From: Clostridia bacterium
GTDB lineage: Bacteria; Bacillota; Clostridia; Christensenellales; HGM11417
Direction: 5' to 3'
DNA: 10,485 bases
Assembly: GCA_017407365.1 (NCBI GenBank)
Contig: JAFQWR010000060.1
Coordinates: forward strand, 1-10,485
Of this stretch, positions 1 to 6,729 are shown piece by piece (the stretch's first letter is position 1; every line of letters starts with the position of its first letter). Under the pieces are notes generated by a model. It saw only the letters and a list, made by a program, of their open reading frames with translations. It did no database searches and was not told the DNA's origin. A program made the position numbers and the translations under genes.

Positions 1-2005
1 AAACGAGGCAAGAGGAGCTGTGGAAAAATCAGAGGAGGGAGGCTATCTGCTTGGTGAAAACGGAAGCATAGTCTTTGCTCTGCACAACGCCTTTGCGCTT
101 TCGTTTGAGGCAAATGCAGAAAAAAATCCCACTTGCTTTACTGTTGCAATCGGTTCTCTTTTGCTTACCGTAGAAGGGCTGAATTGGTCTTGTAAAAACG
201 AAGACGCCTGTTTTAAGGGCGAATTTGCGGGCAAAACGGCGTTTACACTTGTCCGTGAAGAAGAAGGCGTCTGGTTGGATGACGGCTTAAACAGAACCTG
301 TTTGGGGGCTTATGCGGCGGCAGATGCGTGTGCCATTGTGCAAGCACTCCGCCCGTTGACGCTCCGTGTTACCGAGCAGCAGAGGGCTCCGATTTTTGCC
401 TGCGATTTCTCCGCCGGTGTTGCTCCCATGTTTACCTGGCCCAAGGTTGGCGCATTTTCCTGCGTAAATCCCTCTGAACGCATCGAGGACGGAGTGCTTC
501 GTCTGTGCGACGAAAGCGTTGCTCTTGTTGCGCCGTTCGGCACGAAGGATTTTTCGCTTACGGCAGAGGTAGGTGTGCAAGCGGATTCCTTTGGATTGCT
601 CGGCATTACAGACGGCTGTAACGGTCTTACCGTAAAGGCGGGTTGTGGCAGATGTCTTGTGTTTGCCCATCACGCAGAGGAGGAAAACTCTTCCCGTAAT
701 GTCACCCCGTTTGCCGATACGCTCTGTAATACAGAGGGTAAGCTTTCCTTACGCTTTGAAAAAACGGGAACGAGATATTCTGTTTTTGTAAAGCCTGAGA
801 TGGGTGCATGGATGTGCGTTGCAGAAGGTCTGCCCTGCAATCTTTCGCAGATTTATGGCATTCTGACTGCTGAGGGCGGTACTGTTTGCGTTGACTCCGT
901 GCGCTTTGGTGACGGAAAGGCGTATGCTACATATCTCCCCAAGGGTGAAATCGATCTTTCCACCGACGATTACGTTGCTATGCGCGGTCAGGCTGCCATT
1001 CATGTAACGGGTAGCTTTAAGGATTGCTTTGGCGGTTACCGTTGCATCTCTTATGAAAAATCAACCTTTACCTCTGCAGGTCATTATAAGGATTTTAAGG
1101 CAGAGCTTACGTTAAAGGATGTGGATGCCGAAGAAAACGCTTCTCTTTCCGTTGTATTTGTCGGCGGAAGCATCGGTTTCGAAAAAGATGGCATTGTTCT
1201 TTACCGCAACGGCGAAAAAATAGCAGAGGCTGCCTATCTTTCGGGTGCTAATCCCTACCGCGGTGAGCCGCTCCGTATCGTGATTGCAAGAATGGGCAAA
1301 ACAGTGCGCATCTGGCAGGGGCAGAATAGCCTCTTTGCCTGCGAGGGAGTTGTGCCTTATCACGTGCCGGGTGGTGTTGGCCTGCACTCCGTTGGCTGTA
1401 AATACAGCTTAACAGACTTCAATTTCTTCCACGGCGGCAGCAATTGGTGCTTTGCAAGAGGTCACGTGCGCCCCATGCAAGAGGGGCTGGACCGTTCTGC
1501 CGAGGGCTTCCAATATGCGTACGCCTACACCACGGCGGCTGTTAACGATTTTGCCTTCTCGGCGAATATCAAGTTCAACCGCTCTGCTTCGGTTGCTGAC
1601 GGCGCTTTCTCTGTGGTTTACGGTCTTACTCCCGGTGCGCATCCCGAAACGAACGGTGTGCGGATTGCAATCCGTAAGGAGGGTGAGGTAATTGTTTCCG
1701 TCAAGGGTAAGGAGCTTACGCGCGTACCCATTACAGGCTTTTACAGCGAGAGCTTTTTCCTGTATATCGAAAGACGTGGCGCGCATCTCACGGTAAAGAT
1801 TGCCCCGAGCGAGTACGAGCCGCGCTGTATTGACGTTTTGCAGGTGGAAACCGCATATTCCGACGGTGGTGCTGTTTGCTTCTATGAGGATCATACACGC
1901 TCGTTTATCTGCAATGCCAAGCTCGTTTCGCTTGCGGAGGGAGAGGATGCAGGCCGCTTGCAGATGCCTGTCATTGCACCCTCGAAGCACCGTTATATGA
2001 TTTAA
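1..2005 (+). CDS. Cys-rich protein with repeated ConA/LamG-like beta-sandwich units (5'-partial)
   Basis: The reading frame is open from base 2 to the TAA at 2003-2005. A GTG at 20 could start it, but the AGGAG before it lies only about two bases away, too close for a normal ribosome binding site. I therefore read this as the C-terminal part of a longer protein entering from the left. Numbered from that GTG, alternating beta-strand sequence falls into about four units: 15-115, 125-298, 310-470 and 475-635. The second opens with DFSAG, a Trp and later GVLRL, as in the concanavalin-like domains of GH43-type enzymes and DUF1080-like proteins. There is no signal peptide, membrane segment or anchor, and about 23 cysteines suggest a reducing, cytoplasmic location. 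It is the first visible gene of an operon with a permease and a GH36-like enzyme, so carbohydrate binding or hydrolysis is likely. A catalytic domain may lie upstream, and the exact family is not recognised. Confidence 0.75.
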   Translation, partial: NEARGAVEKSEEGGYLLGENGSIVFALHNAFALSFEANAEKNPTCFTVAIGSLLLTVEGLNWSCKNEDACFKGEFAGKTAFTLVREEEGVWLDDGLNRTCLGAYAAADACAIVQALRPLTLRVTEQQRAPIFACDFSAGVAPMFTWPKVGAFSCVNPSERIEDGVLRLCDESVALVAPFGTKDFSLTAEVGVQADSFGLLGITDGCNGLTVKAGCGRCLVFAHHAEEENSSRNVTPFADTLCNTEGKLSLRFEKTGTRYSVFVKPEMGAWMCVAEGLPCNLSQIYGILTAEGGTVCVDSVRFGDGKAYATYLPKGEIDLSTDDYVAMRGQAAIHVTGSFKDCFGGYRCISYEKSTFTSAGHYKDFKAELTLKDVDAEENASLSVVFVGGSIGFEKDGIVLYRNGEKIAEAAYLSGANPYRGEPLRIVIARMGKTVRIWQGQNSLFACEGVVPYHVPGGVGLHSVGCKYSLTDFNFFHGGSNWCFARGHVRPMQEGLDRSAEGFQYAYAYTTAAVNDFAFSANIKFNRSASVADGAFSVVYGLTPGAHPETNGVRIAIRKEGEVIVSVKGKELTRVPITGFYSESFFLYIERRGAHLTVKIAPSEYEPRCIDVLQVETAYSDGGAVCFYEDHTRSFICNAKLVSLAEGEDAGRLQMPVIAPSKHRYMI

Positions 2006-2044
2006 TTATAGTATCTTTGAGTCAGATATTGAAGGATAGCTATT

Positions 2045-2947
2045 ATGGAATACTATTTGTTGATGGCTGTTGCCGTTTTAGGCATCGTAGGTGTATTTGT
2101 TACTCAAAAATTTCATCAGAAGGAGACGGGAGAGGGTAGAGAGGTAGAAAATGCATTACGTAAAAGCATTCCCATTCACCTTTTTTCTGCAGTATTTTAC
2201 TTTGCGATAAACGGATTTCAGATTCAATTCAGCTGGTTCAGCTTTATACTTGCATTTGCGCTTGGGGTTGTTACTCTGATTGGTACGCTCGTTGCCTTCC
2301 GTGCATACGCAATAGGCAGTATTTCGCTTTTTGCCGTCTTTCAGATGCAAGGCGGTATGCTTTTGCCCTTTATATATGGGGTTCTTTTTGCCAATAATAC
2401 CCTCTCGGTTTGGCGTGTTATCGGCATTCTGTTGATGACGTTTTCTATCTGCATTCCGTATATCGGAAAAAAAGAGGGAAAAACAAATGTGGTGTTTATT
2501 ATCTATTGCATCATTATGTTTTTCTTAAACGGCTCAGTCAGCATTCTTTCTTACGTGCAATCCAATCATCCGACGCTTGCCGTCAGCAGTAGCAGCTTTG
2601 CGTTTTTCAGTAATCTTGTTTCGTTTGTTGGTGCCTGTGTGGTATATTTGGTGTATTGCCTGAAAAATCCCGATAACCTTGTAAAAAATCCTTCTGCACG
2701 CAAATGCAGAAATTGGTTGCTTTGGGTGTTTATTCTCATCCACACCGTGCTGAATGCAGGCAGTTATCTGCTTCAGCTCATCTGCGCCACCCAATTGCCT
2801 GCCGTTGCACTGTATCCGATGGTTACGGGCGGAACGGTTGTGCTTACGGCAATTTGCGGTATGCTTGTTTTCAAGGAAAAGCTTTCTATAAAGGATTGGA
2901 CGAGCATTATACTCACCGCTCTTGCTACCTTTTTGTTTATGTTTTAA
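2045..2947 (+). CDS. DMT-superfamily (EamA-like) permease
   Basis: A 300-residue integral membrane protein with about ten hydrophobic segments, near residues 2-20, 43-60, 65-85, 90-113, 121-140, 147-168, 181-204, 222-244, 250-274 and 284-300. This is the length and two-times-five-helix plan of the drug/metabolite transporter superfamily. Each half ends in the typical pattern of a short loop (FANNTLS and FKEKLSIKD) before a last hydrophobic helix. An AAGGA at 2032-2036 lies eight bases before the ATG. The gene begins 39 bases after the preceding stop and ends 30 bases before the next start, so it is the middle gene of the operon. A sugar or sugar-derived substrate is inferred from the neighbours only; DMT proteins carry many kinds of metabolite and the sequence does not reveal the substrate. 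Confidence 0.85.
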   Translation: MEYYLLMAVAVLGIVGVFVTQKFHQKETGEGREVENALRKSIPIHLFSAVFYFAINGFQIQFSWFSFILAFALGVVTLIGTLVAFRAYAIGSISLFAVFQMQGGMLLPFIYGVLFANNTLSVWRVIGILLMTFSICIPYIGKKEGKTNVVFIIYCIIMFFLNGSVSILSYVQSNHPTLAVSSSSFAFFSNLVSFVGACVVYLVYCLKNPDNLVKNPSARKCRNWLLWVFILIHTVLNAGSYLLQLICATQLPAVALYPMVTGGTVVLTAICGMLVFKEKLSIKDWTSIILTALATFLFMF

Positions 2948-2977
2948 TAAAAATGAGTGTTTAAGGAGATATGCTGT

Positions 2978-4960
2978 ATGGCTAAGCTTTCTGCAAGTCA
3001 GGCAAGGGATTACTTTTATGCTCTTGCAAAAAAGATATCCCTGTTTTCTATGAAATACGGCGGAAGTGAAATACGTTCCTTAACGCCGGATTCTGTTTGT
3101 GAAAAAAACGGTTGTATCATAAAGGAATTCCACTTGCCTCACGGGCTTACCGTGGAAGAAAAAACCACCTTTCCTGCGGACTACTCTGCATTTGAAACGG
3201 AAATTGTGCTTTCGGCAAGAGGAGAGGCAGATACCCTGCTGATCGAGGATCTTTGCGTTTTCGACTGCGTCATTCCGTGTGAGGAAGATCAACTGACGGG
3301 CTTTCCTACCGATAACGATTATGCAAAGGTGGTCAGCTATCGCGGTTGGGCAAGAGAAACAGAGGAGTGCTGTCCCAAAAACAATTACTTTATCCGTAAA
3401 ACCTCGGTGTATACTTTTGCGCCCATTCAGGCGCGATCGTGTGATGAAACGATGGCGTATTTCGACGTCTGCCGTAAGGATTTCGGCGCTGTTTGCGCAA
3501 TAGGCTGGACTGCTCAGTGGCAGGCGCGGTTTCACAAAGAGGCAGAGGGCGTGAATTTTGCCTGCGGACTGCAACGCTCGCATTTTGTTTTACACGCAGG
3601 CGAGCGTGTGATTTATCCCACTGCCTTGCTGTTCTTCTACGATAAGGGCTTCGAGGAGGGGCATAATGGCTTCCGTCGGTATATGCGAGAGATTTCCATT
3701 GTGGGCAAGCCGAACAGAGCGCCCCTCACGCCGCTTGCTCTTGGTACGTGGGGTGGTTTTCACGAGGAGATTCACGAAACGGTTTTAAGCTGGATAGAAC
3801 GGAATAACTTCCCCTTTGAGGTTTATTGGATGGATGCCGGCTGGTTTGGTGAATGCAGTAAAAAGGATGCCGCCAACGAAGAGGCATGGTATAAACTGGT
3901 TGGCAACTGGGGTATCAATCCTGAGTGTCATCCAAGCAAATTCCAAGGAGTTAAAGCGCACGCAGAAAAGATCGGTATTAAAACCCTGCTGTGGTTTGAG
4001 TTAGAGCGTGCAATGCAAAACAGCGAGGAATATCAAAAGCACCCCGATTGGTATCTGGGAAGAAGGGACGGTAGCGATACGGCAGATCAGTTCCTGTTGA
4101 ATTGGGGAAATGCAGAAGCTCTGGAATATACCCTTCAAAAGCTCAGCTCGTTTGTAGACAGCATCGGTCTTACGTGGTATCGGCCCGATTTCAACGTAGA
4201 CGCCTTACCGTATTTACGCAACAACGACGAGGAAGACAGGCAGGGTGTCACCGAGCTGAAATACGTGGAGGGCTTATATACCTTCCTTGACAGATTGCTT
4301 GCAAAATATCCGCAGCTGATGGTGGATAACTGTGCCGGCGGCGGAAACCGTATGGATTATCAGATGCAAAAGCGTACGGTAACCCTGTGGCGCAGTGATT
4401 ATAATTGCTATGCCGATCATGTGGTAGAGGGCTTGCAGGCGGCAAATATGGGCGGATCTCTGTTCTTCCCGAACGTTGCACATGGCTTGCACGCATGGCA
4501 TCAGACGATGTACCGTGCAAGAAGCTGCTATTTATCCGGTATGACGGTAAATGTTCTGCACGGTGCCTGTGAGAATGCAGCAGAGGTTGAACGTATTCTG
4601 AATGAGCAAACGAATTTTATCCGGGAGGTTCTGAAGGAATACGCAGAGGTTAGAGAGTATTATAATAAGGATTTCTATGCGCATTCCGCCTTCAATGCCG
4701 ATCTGTATTCCTGGTGCGCCTATCAGTTCCACGATCCCGAGAAGGACGAAGGCGTATTCCATGTGTTTCGCAGGGCGTCGAGCGTGCAGGGTAACGGCGT
4801 ATATTGCCTGAAGCAGATTGATGAAGACAAAACGTATGAGGTCAAAAGCTTTGACGGGCTGCCCACGCGGGTTTGCAGCGGAAAGGAGCTGTTGCAGGGA
4901 CTTGCCGTGGATATCCCTTGCGCAGGGGAAAGCCGCCTGTTTGTATATCGCAAAGTATAA
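2978..4960 (+). CDS. Alpha-galactosidase-like glycoside hydrolase, GH36 (clan GH-D)
   Basis: The start is the ATG at 2978, nine bases after AAGGAG (2963-2968). An in-frame GTG at 2957 lies upstream of that site and is rejected. The product has 660 residues, typical of GH36: an N-terminal beta-sandwich (about 1-245), a (beta/alpha)8 barrel (about 250-560) and a small C-terminal beta domain. Clan GH-D landmarks are in order: WMDAGW (284-289), LWFELERA (338-345), YRPDFN (401-406) with Asp404 as the expected nucleophile, and CAGGGNRMD (452-460) with Asp460 as the expected acid/base. The family hydrolyses terminal alpha-galactosides such as melibiose or raffinose with retention of configuration. 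There is no signal peptide, so it should act on imported sugar. The nucleophile motif has Arg-Pro where classical members have Lys-Trp, so the exact substrate is uncertain. It is the last gene of the operon, followed by a terminator. Confidence 0.9.
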   Translation: MAKLSASQARDYFYALAKKISLFSMKYGGSEIRSLTPDSVCEKNGCIIKEFHLPHGLTVEEKTTFPADYSAFETEIVLSARGEADTLLIEDLCVFDCVIPCEEDQLTGFPTDNDYAKVVSYRGWARETEECCPKNNYFIRKTSVYTFAPIQARSCDETMAYFDVCRKDFGAVCAIGWTAQWQARFHKEAEGVNFACGLQRSHFVLHAGERVIYPTALLFFYDKGFEEGHNGFRRYMREISIVGKPNRAPLTPLALGTWGGFHEEIHETVLSWIERNNFPFEVYWMDAGWFGECSKKDAANEEAWYKLVGNWGINPECHPSKFQGVKAHAEKIGIKTLLWFELERAMQNSEEYQKHPDWYLGRRDGSDTADQFLLNWGNAEALEYTLQKLSSFVDSIGLTWYRPDFNVDALPYLRNNDEEDRQGVTELKYVEGLYTFLDRLLAKYPQLMVDNCAGGGNRMDYQMQKRTVTLWRSDYNCYADHVVEGLQAANMGGSLFFPNVAHGLHAWHQTMYRARSCYLSGMTVNVLHGACENAAEVERILNEQTNFIREVLKEYAEVREYYNKDFYAHSAFNADLYSWCAYQFHDPEKDEGVFHVFRRASSVQGNGVYCLKQIDEDKTYEVKSFDGLPTRVCSGKELLQGLAVDIPCAGESRLFVYRKV

Positions 4961-4965
4961 TCTTA

Positions 4966-5000
4966 AAAGACGCACCGCAGGTATTTGGTGCGTTTTTTTT
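4966..5000 (+). terminator. Rho-independent terminator of the GH36 operon
   Basis: ACGCACC (4970-4976) pairs with GGTGCGT (4987-4993) around a ten-base loop, and a run of T follows (4993-5000). It starts a few bases after the GH36 stop codon and separates the operon from lacI. Confidence 0.92.
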
Positions 5001-5031
5001 CTTTGTGCTATCAAAATTCTTGCAGGTACCC

Positions 5032-5043
5032 ACAGATATCTGT
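5032..5043. promoter_or_regulatory. 12-bp perfect palindrome upstream of the lacI promoter
   Basis: ACAGATATCTGT reads the same on both strands and ends eight bases before the -35 box of the lacI promoter. It is a candidate operator for autoregulation. It lacks the central CG of classical LacI-family operators, so the assignment is tentative. Confidence 0.35.
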
Positions 5044-5051
5044 TAATTTAC

Positions 5052-5080
5052 TTTACAAACAAGGATATTTTTGTTATAAT
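5052..5080 (+). promoter_or_regulatory. Sigma-A promoter of the lacI-type gene
   Basis: TTTACA (5052-5057) and a perfect TATAAT (5075-5080) are separated by exactly 17 bases. Transcription should begin near 5087, leaving a leader of about 17 bases with a G-run ribosome binding site (5093-5098) five bases before the ATG. An imperfect dyad, TGTTAA-N5-TTTACA (5041-5057), covers the -35 box. Confidence 0.88.
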
Positions 5081-5103
5081 ACAGAAAAAGATGGGGGGAT
5101 TGC

Positions 5104-6123
5104 ATGAGAACTTCTCGAAAAGACGTTGCAAAGCTTGCCGGTGTTTCCGAGCAGACGGTATCGTATGTTCTGAATAAAAGCAGGAAGTTTTCTAAAGAGG
5201 TAGAAGACCGCGTGCATAAGGCGGTGGAGAAGCTCGGGTATAAGCCGGATATGATTGCCAAAAGCCTTGTGCAACGGCGCACCGATTCCGTGGCGTTTCT
5301 CGTGCACGATATTGCCAACCCCATTTTCCCAGAGATGATCCGCGGCTTTCAGGAGCGAGCGGGTGAGTTTGGCTTCTCGGTATATATTGCCGATGCGCTT
5401 GGGCAAAATGTTCTTTCTCAGATCAACGATCTGATCTCCCGACGTGTAGACGGCATTTATCTTTCGCTTGCCTCTGAGCATCAGATGCAATCCATCATCC
5501 AGCGATTGATAGACTGCAATGTTAAGGTGGTGGTCGGTAACCGATTGACCGCCAAAGCACACCCTGTTTGCTGTGTAGAGGCAGATCTGAAGCAGGGAAT
5601 GTACGATGCAATGTGCTTTTTGCGGGATAAAGGCCATAAAAAAATCGTTTACCTGAACGGTCTTGATACCGAAACCGAAAACAATGACCGCTATTTTGCT
5701 TTTATGAAGTATCATAAGCAATTGTTTGGCACCGAGCCCGTTGTAATCCAGAACGATCCGCCCTACGAAACAACGGTAGAGGTTGGCTCTAAGCTGACAA
5801 AAAGGCTTTTAGAGCAGCATACCGATTGCACGGCTATCATCACAACCAACGATCTGATGGCTTACGGCGCAATGGATTGCATCAAGGGTAGCGGCTTGCA
5901 TATTCCGGAGGATATCTCTGTTGTGGGCTTTGATGATATTATGTATTCCAAATACATCTATCCGCCGCTTACCACGGTTGGCTACGATAAGCGCGAGCAT
6001 GGCAGGCGGATTTTTGATGAGCTATACAAAAGAATCGACGGAGATGCAGAGGCAAGCAGCTACTGTGCGCTTTCCACAAGCCTTGTATCCCGTGCTACTG
6101 TAAGAGATTTTTCAGCGGAATAG
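5104..6123 (+). CDS. LacI-family transcriptional regulator
   Basis: A 339-residue protein of standard LacI/GalR length. The helix-turn-helix lies at residues 4-24, with the recognition helix in EQTVSYVLN. The hinge, around YKPDMIAKSL (46-55), keeps the leucine that wedges into the DNA minor groove in this family. The rest is a periplasmic-binding-protein-like sensor domain, with SVAFLVHDIANPIF at 62-75 and ISVVGFDDIMYSKY at 271-284, both typical. The gene has its own promoter and follows the terminator of the GH36 operon. The inferred role is a sugar-responsive repressor of that operon, probably also autoregulating. The inducer is not known; a galactoside or its breakdown product is the simplest guess. 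No convincing terminator follows the stop codon. Confidence 0.95.
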   Translation: MRTSRKDVAKLAGVSEQTVSYVLNKSRKFSKEVEDRVHKAVEKLGYKPDMIAKSLVQRRTDSVAFLVHDIANPIFPEMIRGFQERAGEFGFSVYIADALGQNVLSQINDLISRRVDGIYLSLASEHQMQSIIQRLIDCNVKVVVGNRLTAKAHPVCCVEADLKQGMYDAMCFLRDKGHKKIVYLNGLDTETENNDRYFAFMKYHKQLFGTEPVVIQNDPPYETTVEVGSKLTKRLLEQHTDCTAIITTNDLMAYGAMDCIKGSGLHIPEDISVVGFDDIMYSKYIYPPLTTVGYDKREHGRRIFDELYKRIDGDAEASSYCALSTSLVSRATVRDFSAE

Positions 6124-6231
6124 GCTTTTTTGTGTGTAGGCTGATAGAGGAAAGTTTTGCAATCATCGGGGAAAGCGTAGCGATTCTGCCGCAGATTTTC
6201 GTATTTTTCTTTTCTCCGACATAAAATAGAG

Positions 6232-6247
6232 TGTAAATCACTTTACA
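6232..6247. promoter_or_regulatory. Candidate operator: perfect 6-4-6 dyad over a -35 box
   Basis: TGTAAA and TTTACA form a perfect inverted repeat around the spacer TCAC. The right half is itself the -35 box of the following promoter, so a bound protein would block it. A near relative (TGTTAA-N5-TTTACA) sits at the lacI promoter, which suggests control by that LacI protein. Against this, the spacer lacks CG and its length differs by one base between the two sites. Confidence 0.4.
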
Positions 6248-6270
6248 AAGCATATCAGATTTGATATAAT
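6242..6270 (+). promoter_or_regulatory. Sigma-A promoter downstream of lacI
   Basis: TTTACA (6242-6247), a 17-base spacer and a perfect TATAAT (6265-6270) give the same boxes and spacing as the lacI promoter. A second dyad, ATATCA-N4-TGATAT (6252-6267), overlaps the spacer and -10 box. Transcription would start near 6277. The nearest downstream gene is the pilin-like gene 470 bases away, so this is either a long leader or a separate small RNA. Confidence 0.65.
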
Positions 6271-6303
6271 AGAATAAGCGGTATTTGATAGTATCGTCTG
6301 ATA

Positions 6304-6324
6304 TTTTGTTTGTCATAAACAAAA
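6304..6324. repeat. 21-bp AT-rich inverted repeat
   Basis: TTTTGTTT (6304-6311) and AAACAAAA (6317-6324) are perfect inverted arms around the loop GTCAT. No T-run follows, so it is not a terminator on either strand. It may be a protein-binding site or a hairpin in the RNA from the 6242-6270 promoter. It touches the left 29-bp element. Confidence 0.5.
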
Positions 6325-6349
6325 ACTGCGTCTTATATCTTATAAGATG
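6321..6349 (+). repeat. Left copy of the 29-bp palindrome-core element
   Basis: The parts are AAAAACTGCG, then TCTTATA, spacer TCT, TATAAGA, then TG. The 17-bp core (6331-6347) is a perfect 7-3-7 dyad. The copy at 6701-6729 matches at 26 of 29 positions; only the central triplet differs, TCT here and AGA there, which are reverse complements. The two cores are therefore exact inverted copies while the flanks are direct copies. Confidence 0.85.
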
Positions 6350-6370
6350 ACTTATGATAAATATTTCGCT

Positions 6371-6379
6371 TGCGTCTTA
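6371..6379 (+). repeat. Short third copy of the element's TGCGTCTTA part
   Basis: TGCGTCTTA is identical to bases 6327-6335 and 6707-6715 of the two 29-bp elements, but the palindromic core is not completed here. Three copies of one 9-mer within 400 bases suggest a decayed third element or a shared binding half-site; chance cannot be excluded. Confidence 0.4.
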
Positions 6380-6431
6380 ATATTTTTTGAATTGTGGCAA
6401 TAAAACTATATCCTCGCGTGTATTATATACG

Positions 6432-6520
6432 TAAAGGTTTATTCAGCCCGCTTTTTTTTTGCGACTTCTCATAAATGAAGGTATAAAAAAACGGAAACCA
6501 ATGCTTCCGCTAAACCTTTA
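6432..6520. repeat. 10-bp inverted repeat with 69-bp interior
   Basis: TAAAGGTTTA (6432-6441) and TAAACCTTTA (6511-6520) are perfect reverse complements. They could close a structured domain in a plus-strand RNA that also contains the hairpin at 6491-6510. A miniature mobile element is an alternative, but no target-site duplication is visible. Confidence 0.4.
6484..6510 (-). terminator. Rho-independent terminator on the minus strand without an obvious gene
   Basis: On the minus strand GCGGAAGC pairs with GTTTCCGT (two G-T wobbles) around the loop ATTG, and seven T residues follow (plus-strand A-run 6485-6491). Any RNA ending here would start to the right, within or antisense to the leader of the pilin-like gene. 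No coding sequence feeds into it. Confidence 0.6.
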
Positions 6521-6542
6521 ATTTATCATAGAAAGTCAATTC

Positions 6543-6559
6543 TTCAATAGTATATTGAA
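6543..6559. promoter_or_regulatory. 7-3-7 dyad abutting the pilin promoter
   Basis: TTCAATA (6543-6549) and TATTGAA (6553-6559) form a perfect dyad around GTA. It ends one base before the -35 box at 6561 and is therefore well placed for an activator or repressor. It has the same 7-3-7 geometry as the cores of the two 29-bp elements, but different arms. Confidence 0.45.
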
Positions 6560-6560
6560 A

Positions 6561-6588
6561 TTTACAACAAGGATTTTGCTAATATTAT
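6561..6588 (+). promoter_or_regulatory. Probable promoter of the pilin-like/lipoprotein operon
   Basis: TTTACA (6561-6566) and TATTAT (6583-6588) are spaced by 16 bases. Transcription starting near 6595 would give a leader of about 155 bases, containing the ATATGAT/ATCATAT dyad (6651-6670) and the hairpin at 6711-6727 just before the ribosome binding site. The region is so AT-rich that nearby -10-like hexamers also exist. Confidence 0.5.
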
Positions 6589-6700
6589 AACTATTATACT
6601 TATAGGACATATATGAGCACCCAAAACAAGCCTTACCGTTATTTCATACTATATGATATATCAATCATATGGATTTGCAAAACCTTTGAAAAAATAATAA

Positions 6701-6729
6701 AAAAACTGCGTCTTATAAGATATAAGATG
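6701..6729 (+). repeat. Right copy of the 29-bp palindrome-core element
   Basis: The parts are AAAAACTGCG, then TCTTATA, spacer AGA, TATAAGA, then TG. The core (6711-6727) is the exact reverse complement of the left core (6331-6347). It ends nine bases before the AAGGAG (6736-6741) of the pilin-like gene, so in RNA it would be a hairpin next to the translation start; in DNA it could be an operator or recombination site. Confidence 0.85.

Noticed and set aside
1409..1990. 193-codon minus-strand frame inside the first gene
   Set aside because: It is a shadow of a coherent plus-strand coding sequence, with no start signal or recognisable protein.
2957..2977. In-frame GTG start 21 bases upstream of the GH36 ATG
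   Set aside because: The AAGGAG site at 2963-2968 lies downstream of this GTG and is correctly spaced for the ATG at 2978.
6095..6322. Minus-strand reading frame of 75 codons after lacI
   Set aside because: It starts only with TTG, has no ribosome binding site, overlaps the lacI end and shows no recognisable domain.
6451..6461. Plus-strand terminator at the T-run after GCCCGC
   Set aside because: Nine T residues are present, but no GC-rich stem pairs immediately before them.
6432..6520. Miniature inverted-repeat transposable element
   Set aside because: The terminal repeats are only 10 bp and no flanking target-site duplication is seen.
6321..6729. CRISPR array or riboswitch upstream of the pilin-like gene
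   Set aside because: There are only two full repeat copies about 350 bp apart with no regular spacers, and no known riboswitch core, such as a cyclic di-GMP aptamer, could be recognised.
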